Assembly (NCBI GenBank): GCA_002392765.1
Contig: DGHT01000033.1
Coordinates: 1-37,990 of the forward strand
Origin: Verrucomicrobia bacterium UBA3841
Lineage (GTDB): Bacteria; Verrucomicrobiota; Kiritimatiellia; RFP12; UBA1067
Length of the DNA stretch: 37,990 bases
Direction of reading: 5' to 3'
In this document: one piece after another, positions 1-7,430 of the stretch
Layout: every line of letters starts with the position of its first letter
How positions within the stretch are numbered: position 1 is the first letter of the stretch
Position numbers and translations under genes: made by a program
Notes under the pieces: generated by a model
Database searches by the model: none
What the model saw: the letters and a program-made list of their open reading frames with translations, nothing else
What the model was told of the DNA's origin: nothing

Positions 1-74
1 TTCAGGCACAGAGTCCTGATCCTCGACATGAGCGCCCTGCGCTCCGCCGACCCATCTTGAGCTTTTTTTGACAT
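1..74 (-). CDS. N-terminus of an unidentified protein, possibly an autoregulated transcription factor (cut by window edge)
   Basis: An open frame runs leftward from ATG at 74-72 to the window edge, giving 24 residues that begin MSKKAQDGSAERRALM. I chose this start because a near-ideal sigma-70 promoter (TTGACT, 17-base spacer, TATAAT at 88-83) ends only 8 bases before it, so the mRNA would be leaderless. A second in-frame ATG lies at 29-27. The fragment is basic and too short to assign a family. A 24-bp inverted repeat covers the -10 box and start codon, which is typical of genes that repress themselves, so a regulator of the adjacent glycan locus is a reasonable guess. The frame and promoter are seen; the regulatory role is inferred. 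Confidence 0.5.
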   Translation of the reverse strand, partial: MSKKAQDGSAERRALMSRIRTLCL

Positions 75-96
75 AATGAGTAATTATACTCATTAT
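73..96. promoter_or_regulatory. 24-bp inverted repeat, operator-like
   Basis: ATAATGAGTA (73-82), spacer ATTA, TACTCATTAT (87-96): two perfect 10-base arms. It covers the -10 box and first codon of the leftward gene, where a bound dimer would block transcription. I see no second copy near the rightward promoter at 290-301. Confidence 0.6.
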
Positions 97-111
97 TTCT
101 AGCGAAGTCAA
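83..111 (-). promoter_or_regulatory. Leftward sigma-70-type promoter
   Basis: On the minus strand TTGACT (111-106) and TATAAT (88-83) are separated by 17 bases. Transcription should start near 76, within about two bases of the ATG at 74-72. This is the only promoter of the window with both hexamers close to consensus. Confidence 0.65.
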
Positions 112-129
112 GGAGAAAATCGATCTTTG

Positions 130-163
130 CGAAAAAAATAAAGCCGCCCGGACGGGGGACGGC
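130..163 (-). terminator. Possible intrinsic terminator on the minus strand
   Basis: Read leftward, GCCG-T-CCC (163-156) can pair with GGG-CGGC (149-143) around a six-base loop with one bulged T. It is followed by a T-rich run, TTTATTTTTTT (142-132). No leftward gene ends here; it would shield the leftward promoter at 111-83 from antisense transcription. The stem is short, so confidence is low. Confidence 0.35.
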
Positions 164-289
164 GTTGCAAGACAGGCGAAACCACAGGCGGACTACTGCG
201 TCACTTCATTGCGACAATTTTTCATTTGTAATTTCCGGTGAAAATCAATGAAATTTTTTTTTCGCAAAATTGAAATTCGATCAAGGCTG
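164..289. other. AT-rich leader region upstream of the glycan locus
   Basis: No gene is visible. The stretch contains a loose inverted repeat, TTTCATT (220-226) and AATGAAA (247-253), followed by a run of nine T. It could be an activator site or an AT-rich upstream promoter element. Nothing more can be supported. Confidence 0.3.
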
Positions 290-301
290 TTTTGATATAA
301 T
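290..301 (+). promoter_or_regulatory. Extended -10 promoter of the glycan locus
   Basis: TTTTGATATAAT, containing TG-A-TATAAT, with no good -35 box at 16-18 bases. The ATG at 309 begins 7 bases after the box, so the transcript should start at or next to the start codon. The same 12-mer occurs before metY, the LamG gene and the tmRNA. Confidence 0.6.
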
Positions 302-308
302 GTTCATC

Positions 309-2531
309 ATGAAACAGATACGTAGAGCTCTTTTCCTTGCGATGGTGCTGGCGGCGGCGACTGCGCTAGCCGTGCCACGTGGGTTCCTTGACGAGCGGGT
401 TGCCTATATCGGCCCACGCGACAACTGCAAGTTCGACGAGTTGTTCGAAGTGGGAAAGCCGTTCGCGATGACGGACGACACAGCCGTTGTCGTCACTATG
501 AGAAGCAGTGTCGCGGGCCATGCGTCCTTCTTTTGGCACTACGATGGAAAAGACCGCGCCGAAAATGCCGGAAACGGCGTCGGGTTCGACATAGAGGGCG
601 GAGGGCGCTGGCGCACGTATGTGCTGCGTCCTAAATCTCCGGCAGGCGGGAAGGGTGTTGTGTCAAGCGCGAGACTTTACGCATATCCTGCGAACGAGCC
701 GAACGCGTCTGTCGCCGTAAAGTCCATCGAGTTCGCGAGGCGCGGCGTTGCGCCGTTCGACTCCGCCAAGGCGGACGGGGTCGTGTTCCGCATGAAGTCC
801 GACGAGTTCAAATACCTTTCGCTCAACTGGTTCGCCAAAGGCGGCGCGGCGGACGCCGTTCCGTTTTACATGGGCTTCACGACGATTCCAGACGGACGCG
901 AACACACGTACTGGTTCGACCTCAGGAATACGAAAGAACGCATTACGTTCGGGCGGCAGCACTGGTTCGGGACGATTCATGGATTCTGCGTCCGCGCCAA
1001 TCTGGAGAAGAAGGAGTTCGTCCCGGATGGATTCAGGTTTGTGCGCGGCATACCCGATCTTCCCGCCGATCCAGTCATCCGCCAGGTGTTCGCGGAGGAC
1101 GCCATTCCGCGTGCGGGGCGTCCGCTTCCTATAGAGATTGTCGTGAGGAACTACGGAACGCAGCCGGCGGAGGGCATGCGGTTCGCCCTCGAAAACCTAC
1201 CCGACGGAGTGCGCGTGCTGGACGAACGCGATCTTGCGCCGGAGGGGGTTGTTGCGCCGAGCGCCGGCTACGACTACATACGCGACGACTACATGCCGAA
1301 CGGACTCCCAAACGAGCGACGTTTCCGCATCACGCTGTCCGACCCGGGGCGCGCCGTGGAGTTCGTGTCGAAGCTGACGCTTACGGCCGCCAACGGCGCG
1401 AGGAGCGAGAAGGACCTGTTTGTGAAGGTCCTTCCCTCCCTCAACCTTGCCCCGCAGACGTACCCGGCCGAGCCCAAGCCGCTCGACACGGGCGACATCG
1501 AAGTCGGCGTGTTCCTGTTCCCGGGATGGAAGCGCCACCAGTTCTATCCAGCCTGGGACGCAATGCCGGAGCGCAAGCCCGTCCTCGGCTGGTACGACGA
1601 CACTCTTCCGGAGGTGCGCGACTGGCAGATCAAGTGGCTTGTCGAGAACGGCGTCTCGTATGCGTTCGTCGACTGGTACTGGAACGAGGAAAATGGTCCA
1701 AGTGTCGGCAACTACTGGTTCGAGGGCATCGCCAAGGCCCGCTACCGCAAGTACCTAAAGTACGCGGCGCTCTGGTGCAACGAGGGCGCCTACCGCCATT
1801 CCGTGAAAGACCAGGAGATGGTGACGAAATACTGGATAGACAACTTCTTCTCGGACCCGCAGTACCTGAAGATCGACGGCAAGCCCGTCGTCGGCATGTG
1901 GGCCCTGAACATGGACAGGGCGCTTGGCCCGGACGGCGCGAAGTCGCTTATCGCCGTTTCTCAGAAGATGGCGCGGGAGGCGGGCTATCCCGGGATATAC
2001 TTCGTTTCCATGCATGGTTCCGTCGAGAAGCCGGAGGTGTTCCGCCATCTGAAGGAGGTGGGCGTTTCGGCGAGCTTCGAATACTATTACGCGGCGTCCA
2101 GGAAAATGGTGCATGGGTATGTGGACGGAGCCATCGACTATTCAGTTGTCGCCGACGATTCGCCGCGTCATTGGCGCGCGATTCGCGATGCCTGCGACCT
2201 GCCGATGTTTCCGTCCGTTTCGACCGGAACCGGCAATCTGCCGTGGCATGGCGACCGCGGCAAGGAGACCGTGGGCATGTCGCCAGCCGCGTTCGCGCGG
2301 ATATGCCGCGATGCGAAACGCTTCGGCGAAGAGACGGGCATGAAGCGGATCCTTCTCGGGCCTCTCGACGAGTGGTGCGAGGGCGAGATTGGCTATCCGA
2401 ACGCCGAACACGGTTTCGGCATTCTAGAGGCCGTGCGCGAGACGTTCGCCAAGAAGCCGCCGGAGGGCTTCCCTCTCAACTACACCCCGCAGGACGTCGG
2501 TCTCGGGCCGTACACAAAGGCAAGTCCATGA
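309..2531 (+). CDS. Secreted GH99/WbsX-like glycoside hydrolase
   Basis: A 740-residue exported protein. I start it at ATG 309, which gives a clean signal peptide (MKQIRRALFLAMVLAAATALA) and matches the leaderless promoter; a TTG at 270 would add 13 residues but lies upstream of the promoter -10 box. Residues about 25-260 look like beta-sandwich carbohydrate-binding modules, and 265-390 like a CARDB/Ig-type domain (IEIVVRNYGTQPAEGM). The catalytic part, about 396-740, resembles GH99-like/Glyco_tran_WbsX barrels: GWYDDTLPEVRDWQIKW, YAFVDWYW, and LDEWCEGEIGYP with Glu688, the equivalent of the NEWxEG motif. Relatives include endo-mannosidases acting on N-glycans or mannans; substrate unproven. 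It is the first gene of the locus, and its TGA overlaps the next ATG (ATGA). Confidence 0.75.
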   Translation: MKQIRRALFLAMVLAAATALAVPRGFLDERVAYIGPRDNCKFDELFEVGKPFAMTDDTAVVVTMRSSVAGHASFFWHYDGKDRAENAGNGVGFDIEGGGRWRTYVLRPKSPAGGKGVVSSARLYAYPANEPNASVAVKSIEFARRGVAPFDSAKADGVVFRMKSDEFKYLSLNWFAKGGAADAVPFYMGFTTIPDGREHTYWFDLRNTKERITFGRQHWFGTIHGFCVRANLEKKEFVPDGFRFVRGIPDLPADPVIRQVFAEDAIPRAGRPLPIEIVVRNYGTQPAEGMRFALENLPDGVRVLDERDLAPEGVVAPSAGYDYIRDDYMPNGLPNERRFRITLSDPGRAVEFVSKLTLTAANGARSEKDLFVKVLPSLNLAPQTYPAEPKPLDTGDIEVGVFLFPGWKRHQFYPAWDAMPERKPVLGWYDDTLPEVRDWQIKWLVENGVSYAFVDWYWNEENGPSVGNYWFEGIAKARYRKYLKYAALWCNEGAYRHSVKDQEMVTKYWIDNFFSDPQYLKIDGKPVVGMWALNMDRALGPDGAKSLIAVSQKMAREAGYPGIYFVSMHGSVEKPEVFRHLKEVGVSASFEYYYAASRKMVHGYVDGAIDYSVVADDSPRHWRAIRDACDLPMFPSVSTGTGNLPWHGDRGKETVGMSPAAFARICRDAKRFGEETGMKRILLGPLDEWCEGEIGYPNAEHGFGILEAVRETFAKKPPEGFPLNYTPQDVGLGPYTKASP

Positions 2532-4459
2532 AGAAACTGGTTGTTGTATTTTCATGTTGCGCCTATACTGTCGTGTCGTCGGCGTCGCTGTACAATTCGC
2601 CGCAGATGATGGCGTACCGCTCTTTCCTGCCGGAGCTGGAGGAGACGGCGCGGTTCGCGGAGATGGGAATACCGTTGAGGACCGTGTTCATCGCGAACAC
2701 GGCCAGCGCCAACGGGCGCCCGTACTGCCAGTACCCGCCGGTATGGAAGGGTGCGGGCGACTACGACTTCGCGCCTGTCGACGCGCAGCTCGGAGACATA
2801 ATAAAGGTCAGCCCCAACGCCGAGTTCAACGTATTCCTCGATCTCAACACGCCGGTCTGGCTTACGCGCGTCGTCCGCCACGACAGCTACAACGAGATCA
2901 CGCACGCGCTGAGTTCGCCCGTATACATGAAGGAGGCGTCGAACTACCTCGACAAGCTAGTCCGCTACATCGAGGAACACTACGGGAAACGCGTGAAAAG
3001 CTACTCGATTCTGTGCGGGCACACTTCCGAGTGGTTCGAGCGCGACCTCCGCCAGAGCCACGTGAAGAACCTCGCCTGGCGAAAGTGGTGCAGGGAACGC
3101 GGGCTCAGGTACGGCCTTTCCGCGCCTACGGAATCGGACCTTGCGACAGGGGCGTTCGAGGGGACCGTCTACGACCCTGCGACGGAGCAGGAGAAGATAG
3201 ACTTCTGGAGGTTCCACAGCTGGGTCATATCCGAGGGCGTCCTGCACTTTGCGCATATCGTCAAGCGCGCAAGCGGCGGCAAGCCGACCGGCGCGGATTA
3301 CGGCTACTACATGATCTGCGACAAAGACCCATGCGGCGTCGGCAACCTCGACTACGAGCGTGTCGTCGCTTCTGGCGATTTCGACTTCATCATGTCTCCG
3401 TCGACGTATTCGGGACGCGAGATCGGCGGCGGCACGGGTTCGATGCTCGTCGCCGGGACTTCGCGCAGATACGGAAAGCGGTTCTACTATTCGATTGACC
3501 AATGGCCGCATTCCCTCAAGTCTCCGTACTACTACAATGTGGCATTCCATACGCTTGCCGAGACGATCGCGGGCAACACCAGAAACGCCGCGTTCGCGCT
3601 CGTCCACCATGCCGACTTCCACTGGTTCGACATGTGGGGCGGGTTCTACATGGATCCGGCGATGAAGGAGCGCATCAGGAAGATCGTGCCGATCCAAAGG
3701 CGTTTCGCAAACGACGATTCCGCGCCCTGTGCAGACGTGCTGATTGTCGCCGACCCCGACAGCGCCTACGGACGCATCGACCCGCGCATGGCCGCGAACG
3801 AGGAACTGGGCGAGGAGCAGGGCGCCAGGTGCCCCGAGGGCTTTGTTCCCGCATACGGCTGCGGCGAGGAGTTCCGCAACCGCATCAACCATATCGGCGT
3901 CTGCTACGACGTCGTTTCGTTCAATGACTTGCCGCACATCGACATGAAGCCGTTCAGGGCCATTCTCCTTTCGGATGTCTGGACGATCTCGCCCGAAAAG
4001 GCGAAGGTCCTCGGGGACTACGTGCTGAAGGACGGGCGCACCGCGGTCTGGGCGTACGCCCCGGGCGTTTCGGACGGCAAGTCCGTCGACGCGAAGCGCA
4101 TCCGCGCGTGGGCGGGCGTGGATTTCAAGACGCCCGGCGTCTCCACGACGGCGATGAGCGGATGGAACGCCGTCTACGCCTACGACTACCGCCTCCTCAC
4201 GCCCGAAAAGTTCGCGGAAGTCTTCAAGGCGGCGGGATGCCATTTCTGGACGGACGAGCCGACGCCCGTCATGGCCAACGAGCACCTCCTTGCCATCCAC
4301 GTGAAAAACGGCGGCAGGAAGACCGTCCACCTGCCGCGCAAGTGCGTCAAGGTTGTCGATCTCCTCCAGGATCGCGTGGTCGCCACCGACTGCATCGACT
4401 TTAACGACGACTTCGCAACGCCCGACACAAAGATATATGAGACCGTGTATGAAAAATAA
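2528..4459 (+). CDS. Secreted GH42-like (clan GH-A) glycoside hydrolase, copy A
   Basis: A 643-residue protein with signal peptide MKKLVVVFSCCAYTVVSSA. The N-terminal two thirds look like a TIM barrel; CGHTSEWFERD carries Glu168, a candidate acid/base, and YYSIDQWPHS (Ser322, Asp324) lies where the nucleophile of GH42-type enzymes is expected. The last third (DVWTISPEKAKVLGDYV, then a short beta domain) resembles the glutamine-amidotransferase-like trimerisation domain of GH42 beta-galactosidases. The family is tentative. It is a paralogue of the gene at 7431-9359, about four-fifths identical by eye, but has Ser322 where that copy has Glu. It starts within an ATGA overlap with the gene before, and its end overlaps the next start by 11 bases. 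Confidence 0.7.
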   Translation: MKKLVVVFSCCAYTVVSSASLYNSPQMMAYRSFLPELEETARFAEMGIPLRTVFIANTASANGRPYCQYPPVWKGAGDYDFAPVDAQLGDIIKVSPNAEFNVFLDLNTPVWLTRVVRHDSYNEITHALSSPVYMKEASNYLDKLVRYIEEHYGKRVKSYSILCGHTSEWFERDLRQSHVKNLAWRKWCRERGLRYGLSAPTESDLATGAFEGTVYDPATEQEKIDFWRFHSWVISEGVLHFAHIVKRASGGKPTGADYGYYMICDKDPCGVGNLDYERVVASGDFDFIMSPSTYSGREIGGGTGSMLVAGTSRRYGKRFYYSIDQWPHSLKSPYYYNVAFHTLAETIAGNTRNAAFALVHHADFHWFDMWGGFYMDPAMKERIRKIVPIQRRFANDDSAPCADVLIVADPDSAYGRIDPRMAANEELGEEQGARCPEGFVPAYGCGEEFRNRINHIGVCYDVVSFNDLPHIDMKPFRAILLSDVWTISPEKAKVLGDYVLKDGRTAVWAYAPGVSDGKSVDAKRIRAWAGVDFKTPGVSTTAMSGWNAVYAYDYRLLTPEKFAEVFKAAGCHFWTDEPTPVMANEHLLAIHVKNGGRKTVHLPRKCVKVVDLLQDRVVATDCIDFNDDFATPDTKIYETVYEK

Positions 4460-5708
4460 TGTCGCGATTGCAGCTGCCGTCGCGCTTTCGCTCGCCTTTG
4501 CCGAGAGGTGCTGCGCGACGCCATGCGTACGCGAGTCTGGGACGACATACGTCATGGACGCGCTGGCTCCGTATGTCGAAAGCGGGGAATTCCCCGGCGC
4601 GGTTAGCATACTCTACGATGACGGCGTCCAGGAGACCGCATGCATAGGCTACGCCGACGTGGAGGCGAAGCGCCCGATTACGCTGGACGACCACTATATG
4701 CAGTGTTCGCAGACTAAAGGCTTTTGCGGAGTCACGCTGGCGATTCTCGTCGAGGAGGGGAAGGTTTCGCTTGACGACCCCGTGTCGAAATACCTGCCCG
4801 AGTTCAACGAACTCTGGGTAGAGGCCTCGAACACCAACGGCAGCCGGACGCTCGTCAAGGCGACGAACGCCCTGACCGTCCGCATGGTGATGAACCATAC
4901 GGGCGGCTTTCCGTTCGAGCTCCCGAACTGGGTGGCGATGGGCGGCTGGTCGCGTCGCATGCCGCTCAGGTCGGTCGCGGCCATGGCGGCTTCGCAGGCG
5001 CTGCTGTTCGAGCCTGGGACGCAGGTGCGCTACTCAAACGTCGGCATCGACATAGGCGCGGCGGTCGTCGAGGTCGTCACCGGCAAGCGCTGGGAGCGGT
5101 TTCTGCAGGAGCGGGTTCTTGACCCTCTCGGCATGAAGGACTCCACGTTCTGGCCGACGGACGCGCAGCTTGCGACCAAGATCGAGCTGTACGACGTGAG
5201 GGGCGGGGTGAAGGCGAAGTGGCGCGATCATCCCAACGGGATGCAGCGCCCATACGGCGACGACCGCGTGTTTGCGTCCGCCGGAGCGGGCCTCTGGACG
5301 ACTGCGCGCGACCAGCTGAAGTTCTACAAGATGCTGATGAACCTTGGCGTCGGCGACAACGGCGTTCGCATTCTCAGGGAAGATACCGTGAAGTCCATCC
5401 TCGCCGTGTCGACGCGTCCCGCGGGCATGACGGCGGGCGGCAAGCCCTTCGGCGGATATTCCCTCGGGCTCGACGCCCCCGTGCCGGAGAAGGACGGCGA
5501 GACCTCCTGGTTCGGGCACGGCGGCGCATTGGGCACGAACTGCTCTGTCAACTGGCGCAAGAGGCAGCTCAAGCTCTGGGCTGTGCAGCTGTATGTCAGT
5601 CCGCGTCTGTGGGACAAGGCGAGGAACGATGCCGCCGACAGGTTCTTCAAGGAGAAGATCGACAACTCCGGCGTTGACGCCCATACCGGCAGATGCCCGT
5701 CAAGTTAA
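4449..5708 (+). CDS. Secreted serine hydrolase of the beta-lactamase/esterase family
   Basis: A 419-residue protein of the PF00144 type (class C beta-lactamase, D-aminopeptidase and esterase fold). I start it at ATG 4449, inside the end of the preceding gene, because this gives a signal peptide (MKNNVAIAAAVALSLAFA). The three active-site motifs are visible: S87-Q-T-K90 (SxxK), Y195-S-N197 (YxN) and H357-G-G in place of KTG. HGG is common in esterases and peptidases of this fold rather than true beta-lactamases. In a glycan locus the simplest role is removal of ester groups such as O-acetyl from the substrate; this is inferred. No clear Shine-Dalgarno sequence precedes it, so translation is probably coupled. 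Confidence 0.82.
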   Translation: MKNNVAIAAAVALSLAFAERCCATPCVRESGTTYVMDALAPYVESGEFPGAVSILYDDGVQETACIGYADVEAKRPITLDDHYMQCSQTKGFCGVTLAILVEEGKVSLDDPVSKYLPEFNELWVEASNTNGSRTLVKATNALTVRMVMNHTGGFPFELPNWVAMGGWSRRMPLRSVAAMAASQALLFEPGTQVRYSNVGIDIGAAVVEVVTGKRWERFLQERVLDPLGMKDSTFWPTDAQLATKIELYDVRGGVKAKWRDHPNGMQRPYGDDRVFASAGAGLWTTARDQLKFYKMLMNLGVGDNGVRILREDTVKSILAVSTRPAGMTAGGKPFGGYSLGLDAPVPEKDGETSWFGHGGALGTNCSVNWRKRQLKLWAVQLYVSPRLWDKARNDAADRFFKEKIDNSGVDAHTGRCPSS

Positions 5709-5758
5709 CATTTGATCAAGTGAACTAAATTGAAACAACAACAGAAACGAGGTGCAAA

Positions 5759-7420
5759 ATGAAGAGAACCATACTTGGACTCCTTGCGACGATTGCGACA
5801 ATGCCGCTTTTCGCAACCACATACTACGTCCGCTCGTCTGGAAGTTCTCCGGCTGAACCTTACGGCAGCTGGGAGACTGCGGCCAGCGACATCGCCACTG
5901 CGGTTGCCACAGCCTCTTCGAAAGATACAATTCTTGTCGCGCCCGGTACATACAGCATCTCCAGCACAATCGACATTGCGGATAGCAAAAAAAGCCTTAG
6001 AATCGAGAGCTTCAATCGCGAGACGGGCGAACAAGACCCGGAGCATACAATTCTCGATGGCGGCGGCACGACGGCAATCATGGCGCTTCGCCAGCAGTAC
6101 GCCCATGTGTCGGGATTCACTTTCGCAAACGGCTATTACGCGAGTGATGCCTATAGGGAAACTTCTTCTGCCGTTTCAGCCGCCGTTACGTTCTACGGAA
6201 ACCAGCCCACGGTGAGCAACTGCATATTCAAATGCAACAAGTCGGTGAATGTCGTCGGCACATGCCTGTACAGCAACGGCAAGGCGCAGGCAGTCGTTGC
6301 CGATTGCAAATTCCTCTGCAATACGCAAGAGGTGACTGTCGCGGGAGATTATGCCGTAAAAGGAAGTGCCGTTTATATCACTCTTTCCAGCGACAATGTG
6401 GATAATTATGCGAGTCTCACAGGATGCACGTTTAGCGACAATGTAGGAAAGGGCCCCAAAGCGCAAGGTTCCATGGTCGCTCTTCCGAATGGGCGCACGG
6501 TAATCGACAACTGCAATTTCTACACGAATTCGTTCACGCAGACGGATTCAGCGCGGTCCACTTCGGGCGCTTATCTGTATTTCGGCATCAATACGACCAT
6601 GCGCAACTGCCGCGTGTCGTGCGAGGGCTTTGGAAATTCCGGCGGGCGTTATCTGTACGGCTCCGTCTTGAATGCCGGGAACAATTTCCTGTGCTCGAAC
6701 TGCACGTTTAGCGCGATAAGCGAGACCGCCGGATTAAATATGTATGGAACAATCTGTGTCAACGGGGATTCAATCAGCTTTGTCGATTGCCGCTTTACGG
6801 ACAATACGCTCAATTCGTCGGCGCTCTTTTTTATCAACGACAAAGGTGACGAGTTATTCCGCAACTGCCTGTTTGCCGGGAACAAGAGAGGACGCAGTTC
6901 TGTCAGGATGATTCAGGCGAATGGCGCAACGTCTACAAAGGCGACACGCTTTTCGGTCGAGAATTGCACGTTTGCCGACAACACTGATAATTATGCCGTG
7001 ATAACGCTTGCGGCTGGGAATACGGCCTATTCCTGCAATCTTGTCAACAGCGTGTTCTCGACGGGATCTGTTCTTTCAGCTGCGGCGGACAACGCATCGC
7101 TCTCGGCCCGGAATTGCTGCTTTGCCGCGAGCCCTGCCAATGTCACGGACGGAGGCGGCAATATCATCAAGACGGTCTCGGAGATGAAGTTTGTCGACGC
7201 GGCGAACGGCGACTGGCATCTTCAGGAGCGCTCTCCTCTGCGCGAGGGCGGAACGGTTCTTCCGTGGATGACTTCAGACGCGACAGACCTTGACGGCAAT
7301 CCGCGCATTCTGTCGAAATACGGCAAGCCGCTTTTGCGCGACCCGTCCGGACTGCCCGACATCGGATGCTACGAGTGCACGATCGCCCTGATCCCTGGAC
7401 TGGCGATCGTCATCAGGTAA
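5759..7420 (+). CDS. Secreted right-handed parallel beta-helix protein with choice-of-anchor-Q-like C-terminus
   Basis: A 553-residue protein with signal peptide MKRTILGLLATIATMPLFA. It starts YYVRSSG...GSWETAASDIATAV, typical of DUF1565/pectin-lyase-like parallel beta-helices, followed by irregular repeats of the type VSNCIFKCN, LTGCTFSDN, FVDCRFTDN and VENCTFADN. The end has the choice-of-anchor-Q pattern, including DLDGNPR and DIGCYE (534-539; usually DIGAYE), and then only a short tail ending IPGLAIVIR. Such proteins bind or cleave polysaccharides at the cell surface; no catalytic residues can be assigned. GAGGTG at 5749-5754 is a good ribosome site. The 50-base gap before it is one of the larger ones in the locus, so an extra promoter is possible, but I see no convincing one. 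Confidence 0.75.
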   Translation: MKRTILGLLATIATMPLFATTYYVRSSGSSPAEPYGSWETAASDIATAVATASSKDTILVAPGTYSISSTIDIADSKKSLRIESFNRETGEQDPEHTILDGGGTTAIMALRQQYAHVSGFTFANGYYASDAYRETSSAVSAAVTFYGNQPTVSNCIFKCNKSVNVVGTCLYSNGKAQAVVADCKFLCNTQEVTVAGDYAVKGSAVYITLSSDNVDNYASLTGCTFSDNVGKGPKAQGSMVALPNGRTVIDNCNFYTNSFTQTDSARSTSGAYLYFGINTTMRNCRVSCEGFGNSGGRYLYGSVLNAGNNFLCSNCTFSAISETAGLNMYGTICVNGDSISFVDCRFTDNTLNSSALFFINDKGDELFRNCLFAGNKRGRSSVRMIQANGATSTKATRFSVENCTFADNTDNYAVITLAAGNTAYSCNLVNSVFSTGSVLSAAADNASLSARNCCFAASPANVTDGGGNIIKTVSEMKFVDAANGDWHLQERSPLREGGTVLPWMTSDATDLDGNPRILSKYGKPLLRDPSGLPDIGCYECTIALIPGLAIVIR

Positions 7421-7430
7421 CGCCTTTGTC

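Noticed and set aside
270..308. TTG start at 270 for the first glycoside hydrolase
   Set aside because: It lies upstream of the extended -10 box (296-301), so it would not be in the transcript, and it would put 13 residues before the signal peptide.
1526..2527. N-terminal extension of the GH42-like copy A by over 300 residues
   Set aside because: The extension overlaps the GH99-like gene in another frame and is Arg-rich; the signal peptide begins at 2528.
4353..4448. Earlier start for the serine hydrolase
   Set aside because: It would add residues before the signal peptide and lies wholly inside the preceding gene.
2957..4609. Long open frame on the minus strand (550 codons), and a similar one at 7842-9203
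   Set aside because: They lie antisense to the two GH42-like paralogues; their mutual similarity follows from conservation of the sense proteins, and their composition (rich in Arg, Val, His, Asp) shows no protein family or signal.
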